Shown: piece after piece, positions 8,131 through 14,501 of the stretch
Position numbering within the stretch: position 1 is the first letter of the stretch
How the letters are laid out: every line of letters starts with the position of its first letter
NCBI GenBank assembly: GCA_003864475.1
Contig: BGZO01000011.1
Location: forward strand, 1 to 41,785
Length of the DNA stretch: 41,785 nucleotides
Direction: 5' to 3'
Source: Candidatus Termititenax persephonae
GTDB taxonomy: Bacteria > Margulisbacteria > Termititenacia > Termititenacales > Termititenacaceae
Program-made: the position numbers and the translations under genes
Notes under the pieces: generated by a model
The model's input: the letters and a program-made list of their open reading frames with translations, nothing else
What the model was told of the DNA's origin: nothing
The model's database searches: none

Positions 8131-9888
8131 TCATGCTTGGGTTAAAGTTTTCAGCAAATCCTCGCGCTGCAAGAGTTTCAAGGCCTTGGCCACCTGCCGA
8201 TAATTTTTAGGCAGATGCGGTTGCAATAACGCCTTTTGGAAAGCCCGCTCTTCGCCTTTCGGGACGTGGATGGGTTTTTTGGTGAAGGGGTCAAGGCCTG
8301 TGTAATACATTGTGGTCGCGGCGGTCATCGGCGTGGGCGTAAAATTCTGCGCCTGCTCCAGCCGGAGATGATGCTCATGGAGATACAGGGCCAGCTGCAA
8401 AGCGTCAGACAGAGTACAGCCCGGATGCGCGGAAATAAAATACGGCACGATGTATTGCTGCACATGGTGTTCCCTATTGAAGGCCAGAAATTTGTTCAAG
8501 AATTTTACGTACAAATGGTAAGAGGGTTTGCCCATGACCGCCAAGACATTTTCGCAGATATGCTCCGGCGCGAGGCTGAGCTGTCCGCCGACATGATGCG
8601 TAAAGAGCAGCCCCAGATATTCCGGGTCGAGCAGGGCGAGGTCATAGCGGATGCCGCTGTTGAGCAGGATTTTTTTGATGCCGGGCAGTTTGCGCGCACG
8701 GGAAAGCAGGGCTTTTTGTCTGGCATGGGTGGCCTGCAAATGGGGGCAGATTTTAGGATACAGGCAACTGTTTTTCAGGCACTCTTGGGACGAGCGGCAA
8801 GACATGCCGTACATATTGGCGGTCGGGCCGCCGAGGTCAAAAACCGTGCCTTGAAAATCTTTATCTGGGCTGATAATCTCGCGCAATTCTTGGAGAATGC
8901 TTTCCTCGGTGCGGCTGATAATTTGCCGTCCCTGATGCTGGGATATCGCGCAAAAGGCACAACCGCCAAAACAGCCGCGGTGTGTAATCGTGGAGAAACG
9001 CACAAAATCATAGCAGGGAATTTTCTGCGCTTGGTAGCGCGGATGCGGTGCGCGGGCAAAAGGCAGGAAAAACAATGCGTCAACTTCCCGTCCGGTCAGA
9101 TTGTCCGGCGGCGTGGTAACCAGAAATCTGTCCGGGTACGGCTCGACTATGACGCGCGGTTTTTTCTTGCGGCCTTCACGGAAGTAGCTGGCAAAATGCT
9201 CGGCAAAAATCTTTTTGTCTTGCAGGGCCGTCTCCGCTGCCGGCAAAACCAGCCGGTCGGCAGGCACGGCGGCGAGGGTTTTATGGGCTTGCGTGCTATT
9301 GGGCGGCTGCGGCAAGTCGGCCCATTGATTGCCCGCGCGTAAATGCTCGGCGATGCAGAGGGTCGCTTTTTCTGACATGCCGTAGAGCAATAAGTCGGCC
9401 TTGCTGTCCAGCAGCAGCGAGCGGCGGGGCTTATCGTCCCAGTAATCATAATGGACGAAACGCCGCAGGCTGGCCTCCACGCCGCCCAAAACTACTGGCA
9501 CATTCTTGTAGACCTGCTTGAGGAGCGAAGTGTAGACGATGCTGGCGCGGTCGGGACGATGCCCGGCCTCATTGTCGGGCGAGTACATGTCTGTGCGCCG
9601 CGGTTTCTTGTCCGCCGTGTAATTATTGACCAGGGAGTCGATATTGCCCGCGCTGACACAGAAAAAAAGATTTGGCCGCCCCAGCACGGCAATGCTTTGC
9701 GGATTTTTCCAATCCGGCTGGGGAATAATGCCGACCTTGAAGCCATGCGCTTCAAGATAACGGCCGATTAGGGCCGTGCCGAAACTAGGGTGGTCGACAT
9801 AGGCATCGCCGCTGACGAGTATCACGTCCAGCGTATCCCAACCCAGCTCCCTAGCTTCGGTCAAAGTTGTCGGTAAAAAATGCGTCAT
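8131..9888 (-). CDS. ygiQ: YgiQ-family radical SAM protein
   Basis: A 585-residue protein, the only clear minus-strand gene here. The N-terminal part (VDHPSFGTALIGRYLEAHGF, GIIPQPDW, NVPVVLGGVEASLRRFVHYD) is diagnostic of the YgiQ (UPF0313) family. The radical SAM cluster motif is Cys306, Cys310 and Cys313 in THRGCFGGCAFCAI. The cysteine cluster near residues 380-400 (RSSQECLKNSCLYPKICPH) is also family-typical. The biochemical role of YgiQ is not established. Two divergent TATA-like boxes lie between it and miaA. No Shine-Dalgarno is seen upstream of its ATG, which is preceded by an AT-rich stretch. Confidence 0.92.
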   Translation of the reverse strand: MTHFLPTTLTEARELGWDTLDVILVSGDAYVDHPSFGTALIGRYLEAHGFKVGIIPQPDWKNPQSIAVLGRPNLFFCVSAGNIDSLVNNYTADKKPRRTDMYSPDNEAGHRPDRASIVYTSLLKQVYKNVPVVLGGVEASLRRFVHYDYWDDKPRRSLLLDSKADLLLYGMSEKATLCIAEHLRAGNQWADLPQPPNSTQAHKTLAAVPADRLVLPAAETALQDKKIFAEHFASYFREGRKKKPRVIVEPYPDRFLVTTPPDNLTGREVDALFFLPFARAPHPRYQAQKIPCYDFVRFSTITHRGCFGGCAFCAISQHQGRQIISRTEESILQELREIISPDKDFQGTVFDLGGPTANMYGMSCRSSQECLKNSCLYPKICPHLQATHARQKALLSRARKLPGIKKILLNSGIRYDLALLDPEYLGLLFTHHVGGQLSLAPEHICENVLAVMGKPSYHLYVKFLNKFLAFNREHHVQQYIVPYFISAHPGCTLSDALQLALYLHEHHLRLEQAQNFTPTPMTAATTMYYTGLDPFTKKPIHVPKGEERAFQKALLQPHLPKNYRQVAKALKLLQREDLLKTLTQA

Positions 9889-9907
9889 TTAATTATTAAA
9901 ACTAATA

Positions 9908-9937
9908 ATAATACCACGATTAATCCGCATTTTGAAA
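9908..9937 (-). promoter_or_regulatory. predicted promoter of ygiQ
   Basis: On the minus strand, TTTCAA (complement of 9932-9937), an 18-base spacer, then TATTAT (complement of 9908-9913). Transcription would begin about 12 bases before the ygiQ ATG, leaving almost no leader. Judged by eye; the region is AT-rich, so chance matches are likely. Confidence 0.3.
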
Positions 9938-9961
9938 TGAATCATTTTTCAGCCAGCATTT

Positions 9962-9990
9962 TTTTTAACCGCCGCTTTTTTTGCTAGAAT
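9962..9990 (+). promoter_or_regulatory. predicted leaderless promoter of miaA
   Basis: TAGAAT at 9985-9990 ends exactly 6 bases before the miaA ATG (9997). That is the spacing expected when transcription begins on the A of the start codon. A weak T-rich -35 candidate, TTTTTA, lies at 9962-9967. No purine-rich ribosome-binding site is possible in the 6-base gap apart from AGGG, which is too close to the ATG. Confidence 0.4.
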
Positions 9991-9996
9991 AGGGCG

Positions 9997-10860
9997 ATGT
10001 CCACCAGCACACTCATTCTCGGTCCCACCGGGGTTGGCAAGTCGGAGTACGCCGTGCGCCTGGCTCTGGAACAAAACGCCGCGATTGTTTCCGTGGATGC
10101 CCTGCAGGTCTATAAAAAAATGAATATCGGCACCGCCAAACTCAGCATGGCACAGCGGCAGGGCGTGCCGCATTACGCCATTGATTTGGTCGAGCCGACG
10201 CAGGAATTTTCTGTGGCGGATTATGTGCGCTATGTCGAGAACCTTTTGCGCGGCGAGCTGGCGGGGCGCAGGGTTATATTTTGCGGCGGCACGGGGTTTT
10301 ATTACAATGCCCTGCTTAAAGGGCTGGGCTTGCCGCTGGCCGCCAAGGACGAGGCTCTCCGGCAAAAACTAAGAAAACAGGCCGAGGAGAAGGGCCGAGA
10401 ATGGCTCTGGCGGGAATTGCAAAAAGTCGATGAACCCTCGGCGGCAAAAATCCACGCCCATGATGTTTTCCGGGTAATCCGCGCCTTGGAAGTTTATGCG
10501 CTGACCGGGCGCAAAATCTCCGCACAGCAGAGGCGAAAGCCGTCAATCTTAGGGACAGATTATCGGCTGATTGGGCTGACCCTGCCGCGCCCGGAGCTTT
10601 ACGCCAGGCTGGACAGGCGCGTCGAGGCGATGCTGGAACACGGCTTGGTCGCCGAGGTCAAGGGCTTGCTTGCCTTAGGCTGTACGGCGGAGTTATCATC
10701 TATGCAGGCCATCGGGTATAAAGAGATTATCGCCCATCTCCGCGGAGACTATGCGCTGGACGCGGCGGTGGCGGCGATTAAGCAGAAGACCAGAAACTTT
10801 GCCAAGCGGCAGTACACGTGGTTTCGGGCGTTCCAGGATGTGGAGTGGCGGGTAAATTAA
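9997..10860 (+). CDS. miaA: tRNA dimethylallyltransferase (MiaA)
   Basis: A 287-residue enzyme that transfers a dimethylallyl group to A37 of tRNAs reading codons starting with U. The P-loop GPTGVGKS is at 9-16, followed by VDALQVYKKMNIGTAK (usual DSxQVY form with Ala in place of Ser), VPHYAIDLVEP, FCGGTGFYYNALL and the late AIGYKEI and TRNFAKRQYTWFR segments. Length is slightly short but complete. It is the first gene of a miaA-dapF-dapL run and is probably transcribed from a start at or near its own ATG. Confidence 0.96.
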   Translation: MSTSTLILGPTGVGKSEYAVRLALEQNAAIVSVDALQVYKKMNIGTAKLSMAQRQGVPHYAIDLVEPTQEFSVADYVRYVENLLRGELAGRRVIFCGGTGFYYNALLKGLGLPLAAKDEALRQKLRKQAEEKGREWLWRELQKVDEPSAAKIHAHDVFRVIRALEVYALTGRKISAQQRRKPSILGTDYRLIGLTLPRPELYARLDRRVEAMLEHGLVAEVKGLLALGCTAELSSMQAIGYKEIIAHLRGDYALDAAVAAIKQKTRNFAKRQYTWFRAFQDVEWRVN

Positions 10861-10878
10861 ACAGGAGGCTTGACTTAA

Positions 10879-11706
10879 ATGAACTTTGTAAAACTCGAAG
10901 GCTTGGGCAATGACTTTATTCTCTGCGATGCGCTCAAAGAAGATTTGGGCAGTATCGATTTTCGCCAGCTAGCGCCCAAACTCTGCAATCGGCATTTTGG
11001 CATCGGCGCGGACGGCCTGCTCATCGTGCGCAAGTCAGACAAGGCGGATTTTCAGATGCAGATTATCAATCCCGACGGCTCCGAGCCGCAAATGTGCGGC
11101 AATGGCATCCGCTGTTTTGCGCGTTACGTCTATGAGAATTATGCCCAGAAAAGCTTGATTTCGGTGGAGACTTTGGCGGGGATTATCCTGCCTGTTCTCG
11201 ACCCGAAAAATAACATTATCGAAGTGGACATGGGCGAGCCGCGCCTGAGACCGGAACTGATACCAGCCAACGTGGACGGCGGTCAGATGCTGGACAGGCC
11301 GCTCCAAGTTTTGGATAAAACTTGGGCGGTAACTGCCGTCTCAATGGGTAATCCGCACGGCGTGATTTTTGTCGAGGATATTAAGGCCGTCAGTGTGGGC
11401 GTTTATGGCGCGGAGCTGGAGAGGCATGAGGTATTTCCCGAAAAAGCCAATATCGAGTTTTGCCAAGTCGTGAACCGCGGTGAGATTAACATGCGTGTCT
11501 GGGAGCGCGGGGCGGGCGAGACGCTGGCTTGCGGTACCGGAGCCTGCGCGGCGGTCGTGGCGGGGGTCTTGACCGGGCGCCTCGACCGCGACGTGTCCGT
11601 GCATCTGGCGGGCGGCGACCTGCGCATATCTTGGGACGTGGAGGACAATCATGTTTTCATGGCGGGTCCCGCCTATGAAGTTTTCCGGGGAGAGGTCAAG
11701 CTGTAA
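10879..11706 (+). CDS. dapF: diaminopimelate epimerase
   Basis: A 275-residue cofactor-free epimerase converting LL- to meso-diaminopimelate for lysine and peptidoglycan. Both active-site cysteines are present, Cys73 in MCGNGIRCFARY and Cys218 in LACGTGACAA. NDFIL near the start, IGADGLL and SMGNPH are also typical. A strong AGGAGG at 10863-10868 precedes the ATG by 10 bases. The stop overlaps the dapL ATG by one base, pairing the two enzymes that act in succession. Confidence 0.97.
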   Translation: MNFVKLEGLGNDFILCDALKEDLGSIDFRQLAPKLCNRHFGIGADGLLIVRKSDKADFQMQIINPDGSEPQMCGNGIRCFARYVYENYAQKSLISVETLAGIILPVLDPKNNIIEVDMGEPRLRPELIPANVDGGQMLDRPLQVLDKTWAVTAVSMGNPHGVIFVEDIKAVSVGVYGAELERHEVFPEKANIEFCQVVNRGEINMRVWERGAGETLACGTGACAAVVAGVLTGRLDRDVSVHLAGGDLRISWDVEDNHVFMAGPAYEVFRGEVKL

Positions 11707-12890
11707 TGGTCGCGCGTAACCCGAATTTTGCTAAATTGCCGGCGGGCTACTTGTTCCCGGAAATTAATCGACGTAAAAAAGCCCTACTGGAGAAACGACC
11801 GGATGCCCGCATCATCAGCCTCGGTATCGGCAATACCACCGAGCCTTTGACCCCTGCGGTGGCGGGCGGTCTGGTGCAGGCGGCTGAGCGGCTGGGCACG
11901 GCGGAAGGCTACTCCGGTTACGGCGACGAGCAGGGTTTGCCGGAACTGCGTACGAGGATTGCCGAGACGCTGTATCAGGGGCTGGTCAGCCCGGAAGAGA
12001 TTACGATATCCGACGGCTCAAAATGCGACATCGGCAGACTGCAATTTATGTTCGGGAAGGTGTCCGTCGCGGTGCAGGATCCGTCATATCCGGTCTATGT
12101 GGACGGCTCTTTTATCGTCGGTGCGGATACGGATTTGCAGCGGCTGATTTGCGCACCGGGAAACGCTTTTTTCCCGGATTTGGCGCGGGCCAGACGCGCT
12201 GACTTGATTTATTTCTGCTCGCCCAATAACCCGACCGGAGCGGTGGCGGACAGAGAACAATTGGCGGCCCTGGTGGAGTTTGCGCGGCGCCATCAGTCGA
12301 TAATCGTTTTTGACGCGGCCTACAGCGAATATATCACGGACGAGAAGCTGCCGCGGAGCATTTATGAGATACCCGGAGCGGAAGAAACGGCCATTGAGGT
12401 CAATTCTTTTTCCAAGTCCGTTGGTTTTACGGGCGTGCGGCTGGGCTGGTGCGTCGTGCCGCGAAAACTCAAGTTTGCGGACGGCACGCCTGTCTGGCAG
12501 GATTGGACGCGCGTGATTACCACGCTCTTCAACGGCGCCTCCAATATCGCCCAGCGCGGCGGGTTGGCGGCTCTGACCGAGGCGGGGCGGCGGGAGACGA
12601 GGAAATTAATCGCCTATTATCAAGAAAACGCCCGGATTATCCTGGAAGGCTTGCGGAACTCCGGTATCCAGACTTTTGGCGGCGTGAACGCCCCTTATAT
12701 CTGGGCGCATTTTCCCGGGCAAAAATCTTGGGACGTTTTCACTAAAATCTTAAATGAAGCCTGCGTGGTTACCACTCCGGGCGCGGGTTTTGGGGCGGCT
12801 GGCGAGGGTTTTTTGCGCCTCAGCGCCTTCGGCCAGCGGGCGGATGTGCGGGAGGCCATGCGGCGGTTGCGGCCAGTTTTGGCTGGATAA
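11706..12890 (+). CDS. dapL: LL-diaminopimelate aminotransferase
   Basis: A 394-residue class I PLP aminotransferase that makes LL-DAP directly from tetrahydrodipicolinate, bypassing the acylated intermediates. Features are GYLFPEI, LGIGNTTEPL, GYSGYGDEQGLPELR, the DapL hallmark DGSKCDIGR (103-111), SPNNPTG (172-178), DAAYSEYI (203-210) and Lys237 in NSFSKSVGFTGVRLGW. It follows dapF with a one-base overlap. Odd point: the last 10 codons (MRRLRPVLAG) differ from a second copy of the 3' end found at 14158-14238, which ends VDRLGRILR. The present tail therefore appears to have been replaced by the insertion that follows. Confidence 0.96.
   Translation: MVARNPNFAKLPAGYLFPEINRRKKALLEKRPDARIISLGIGNTTEPLTPAVAGGLVQAAERLGTAEGYSGYGDEQGLPELRTRIAETLYQGLVSPEEITISDGSKCDIGRLQFMFGKVSVAVQDPSYPVYVDGSFIVGADTDLQRLICAPGNAFFPDLARARRADLIYFCSPNNPTGAVADREQLAALVEFARRHQSIIVFDAAYSEYITDEKLPRSIYEIPGAEETAIEVNSFSKSVGFTGVRLGWCVVPRKLKFADGTPVWQDWTRVITTLFNGASNIAQRGGLAALTEAGRRETRKLIAYYQENARIILEGLRNSGIQTFGGVNAPYIWAHFPGQKSWDVFTKILNEACVVTTPGAGFGAAGEGFLRLSAFGQRADVREAMRRLRPVLAG
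12805..12856 (+). repeat. left 52-bp direct repeat within dapL
   Basis: Matches 14156-14207 with a single difference (T at 12809, C at 14160, a synonymous Gly codon change). It encodes GFLRLSAFGQRADVREA of DapL. The spacing between repeats is 1351 bases. Confidence 0.95.
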
Positions 12891-12900
12891 ACAGCCAAAA
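12877..12900. repeat. perfect inverted repeat spanning the dapL stop codon
   Basis: TTTTGGCTG (12877-12885), a 6-base loop containing the TAA stop, then CAGCCAAAA (12892-12900). The T's are on the 5' arm and the A's on the 3' arm, the wrong polarity for an intrinsic terminator. It lies just inside the left end of the inserted unit and could be a recombination or processing site. Confidence 0.6.
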
Positions 12901-12927
12901 ACGGCGGTGTTTTCCCCGGTTTTAGGC

Positions 12928-12955
12928 TTGAAAATCAGAAAAAGGAAGATATAAT
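12928..12955 (+). promoter_or_regulatory. predicted promoter of the AAA ATPase gene
   Basis: TTGAAA (12928-12933), a 16-base spacer and a perfect TATAAT (12950-12955). The expected start near 12962 gives a leader of about 59 bases. It lies within the inserted unit, so the ATPase gene brings its own promoter. Confidence 0.55.
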
Positions 12956-12972
12956 AGTAAAAATGGAATTTA

Positions 12973-13004
12973 CATTTCCAATTTTTGGCATAATTTTGGA
13001 AATG
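12973..13004 (+). promoter_or_regulatory. operator-like palindrome in the ATPase gene leader
   Basis: CATTTCCAA (12973-12981) and its exact reverse complement TTGGAAATG (12996-13004), separated by 14 bases. It sits just downstream of the predicted transcription start and 16 bases before the ATG. It could bind a dimeric regulator or fold in the mRNA. A ribosome-binding site AAGGA follows at 13010-13014. Confidence 0.4.
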
Positions 13005-13020
13005 AAAGTAAGGAAATACA

Positions 13021-14157
13021 ATGATTGTAAGAAGTATTAAAAAACAGATAGACAAGGCACTTTATAAGGGTAAAGTTGTCATTATTTACGGTGCCAGAAG
13101 GACTGGCAAGACCACTCTGGTTAAAGCGATTTTAAAAGAACAGGAGCAATCCGGGAAAAAAAACTATTACATTAACTGTGAGCTTCTGGATGCGAAAAGA
13201 AGTCTGGAAACAACCAATGAAAAACTTTTGAAAAATTATCTGGGCAACAACGATATTGTGGTTTTAGATGAAGCGCAAAATATTGAAAATATCGGTTTGG
13301 TTTTAAAAATTATGGTGGACACCTATCCCCAAATCCAAATCATAGCGACGGGGTCGAGCAGTTTTGATCTGGCTGGCAAGATTTCCGAGCCATTGACCGG
13401 CAGGAACCGCGCTTTCATTTTATACCCGTTCTCTGTGCTGGAGATTCAGAATAACGCCGGATTCCATGAAACCTCCGCCCAGCTGAGCCGGGCGTTGATT
13501 TATGGAATGTATCCGTCGGTTTACAGTCTGCCGGATCAAGAAGCCAAGCTTGAATTAATGGAGATCGCCAGCAGTTATTTATACAAAGACATACTGACTT
13601 TTGAACAAATTAAAAATTCCAAAGTGCTGGTCGAACTTTTGGCACTGCTGGCTCTGCAGGTGGGCAATGAAGTTTCCTATACGGAAATCGCGCAAAAACT
13701 GGGCGTAAGCAATCATACAGTGAAAAAATATATTGATTTACTGGAAAAATGTTTTGTGGTTTTTTCGCTGCGTTCTTTTAGCCGTAATTTAAGAAATGAA
13801 ATAAATAAATCCCAGAAAATTTACTTTTATGATTTGGGCATTCGCAATGCGATTATTCAAAATTTCAATAAATTAAGCCTGCGGACGGATTTGGGTGCTT
13901 TGTGGGAAAATTTTTGTATAATTGAACGGCTGAAATACAATCAAGACAGAGAGATTTTTGCGAATAAATATTTTTGGAGAATGTATTCCGGACCGGAAAT
14001 TGATTATATCGAAGAAAGAGACGGCCAATTGGCCTGCTATGAGTTTAAATACAGTTCCGGTGCCAGAGTTAAGCGGCCAACGCTTTTTCTGGAGAAATAC
14101 AAACCAAAATCTTTTACCGCAGTAAATTCAGACAATTGGTTCGAGTTTATGCTGTAG
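13021..14157 (+). CDS. AAA ATPase with C-terminal DUF4143
   Basis: A 378-residue ATPase. Walker A is GARRTGKTT (24-32), Walker B VLDEAQ (81-86) and the sensor-like region IIATGSSSFDLAGKISEPL (107-125). A winged-helix segment (about 217-247, EIAQKLGVSNHTVKKYIDLL) leads into the C-terminal DUF4143 domain. That domain carries the PD-(D/E)xK-like pattern GPEIDYI and CYEFKYS. The family is widespread, patchily distributed and of unknown function. The gene is visibly more AT-rich than dapF/dapL, has its own promoter, and lies between direct repeats, all pointing to acquisition. Its TAG stop shares bases with the right repeat. Confidence 0.9.
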   Translation: MIVRSIKKQIDKALYKGKVVIIYGARRTGKTTLVKAILKEQEQSGKKNYYINCELLDAKRSLETTNEKLLKNYLGNNDIVVLDEAQNIENIGLVLKIMVDTYPQIQIIATGSSSFDLAGKISEPLTGRNRAFILYPFSVLEIQNNAGFHETSAQLSRALIYGMYPSVYSLPDQEAKLELMEIASSYLYKDILTFEQIKNSKVLVELLALLALQVGNEVSYTEIAQKLGVSNHTVKKYIDLLEKCFVVFSLRSFSRNLRNEINKSQKIYFYDLGIRNAIIQNFNKLSLRTDLGALWENFCIIERLKYNQDREIFANKYFWRMYSGPEIDYIEERDGQLACYEFKYSSGARVKRPTLFLEKYKPKSFTAVNSDNWFEFML

Positions 14158-14207
14158 GGCTTTTTGCGCCTCAGCGCCTTCGGCCAGCGGGCGGATGTGC
14201 GGGAGGC
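14156..14207 (+). repeat. right 52-bp direct repeat (dapL 3' sequence)
   Basis: Copy of 12805-12856 with one mismatch. It begins in the stop codon of the ATPase gene and continues without a break into the leftover dapL 3' end. Confidence 0.95.
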
Positions 14208-14238
14208 GGTGGACCGCCTGGGCAGAATCCTGCGCTAA
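14158..14238 (+). pseudogene. dapL: orphaned dapL 3' end
   Basis: In the dapL frame this reads 26 codons from GFLRLSAFGQ to VDRLGRILR and then TAA at 14236-14238. It has no start codon or upstream portion. The tail resembles ordinary DapL C-termini (an REAV-x-R pattern), so this is probably the original end of the resident gene, separated from its body by the insertion. Confidence 0.75.
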
Positions 14239-14390
14239 ACATACCCTGCCCCATACGCAATTTTTGGCGTACCTGCGCTAAAAAACCACTCTTTGCCAGA
14301 AAAAACTCAGATTGCCGCGCCGCGTACATGCCGACCGGATTCTCGTGTGCCGAAAAACTTAGGCATAAATCCATTTTTTTTGGGTATTCT

Positions 14391-14422
14391 TTGGCAGTGA
14401 TTATGGTAGCCATGACTATAAT
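14391..14422 (+). promoter_or_regulatory. predicted promoter of the giant-gene operon
   Basis: A perfect TATAAT lies at 14417-14422. The best -35 match, TTGGCA at 14391-14396, is 20 bases away, longer than ideal. Transcription would start near 14429, giving a leader of about 73 bases. No other promoter-like gap exists before 41692, so this is probably the main promoter for five genes. Confidence 0.4.
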
Positions 14423-14453
14423 ATAAAAACTTGCAACGATTTTTGGTTGCTTA

Positions 14454-14484
14454 CGATATCTTTATATGGGATATCGGGGTTTTT
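14454..14484 (+). promoter_or_regulatory. leader hairpin followed by a T run
   Basis: CGATATC (14454-14460), a 9-base loop and GATATCG (14470-14476) form a perfect 7-bp stem, followed by GGG and TTTTT (14480-14484). It sits between the predicted promoter and the ATG at 14502. It could be a weak attenuator, but the stem is AT-rich and GGG separates it from the T run. A ribosome-binding site AAAGG is at 14489-14493. Confidence 0.3.
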
Positions 14485-14501
14485 AATGAAAGGTTAAAAA
14501 C

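Larger units (their letters stand above)
12857..14207 (+). mobile_element. putative 1.35-kb inserted unit carrying one AAA ATPase gene
   Basis: The unit between and including one of two 52-bp direct repeats (12805-12856 and 14156-14207). It comprises a substitute dapL 3' tail, an inverted repeat, a promoter, an operator-like palindrome and the ATPase gene, whose TAG runs into the right repeat. The right repeat continues in frame into a complete, different dapL C-terminus. This is the signature of an element that inserts at a gene's 3' end and restores it. No recombinase or transposase is encoded inside, so the movement mechanism is unknown and duplication by recombination with a relative's dapL is an alternative. 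Confidence 0.5.
14239..14501 (+). other. intergenic region ahead of the giant-gene operon
   Basis: The interval carries no convincing gene. It has an 11-base direct repeat CCTGCGCTAAA (14229-14239 and 14272-14282), a small hairpin TACGC/GCGTA (14254-14271) without a following T run, a poly-T stretch near 14373, a TATAAT box at 14417 and a leader hairpin at 14454-14476. Confidence 0.6.

Noticed and set aside
8236-9342. A 368-codon open frame antisense to ygiQ
   Set aside because: The minus strand holds all YgiQ motifs including the CxxxCxxC cluster; the antisense frame has no recognisable features and arises from GC-rich codon positions.
12877-12900. Intrinsic terminator after dapL
   Set aside because: The stem is perfect but its T-rich arm is 5' and A-rich arm 3', and no T run follows on either strand.
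14254-14271. Terminator downstream of the orphaned dapL end
   Set aside because: Only a 5-bp stem (TACGC/GCGTA) with an 8-base loop containing the T's and no T run after it.
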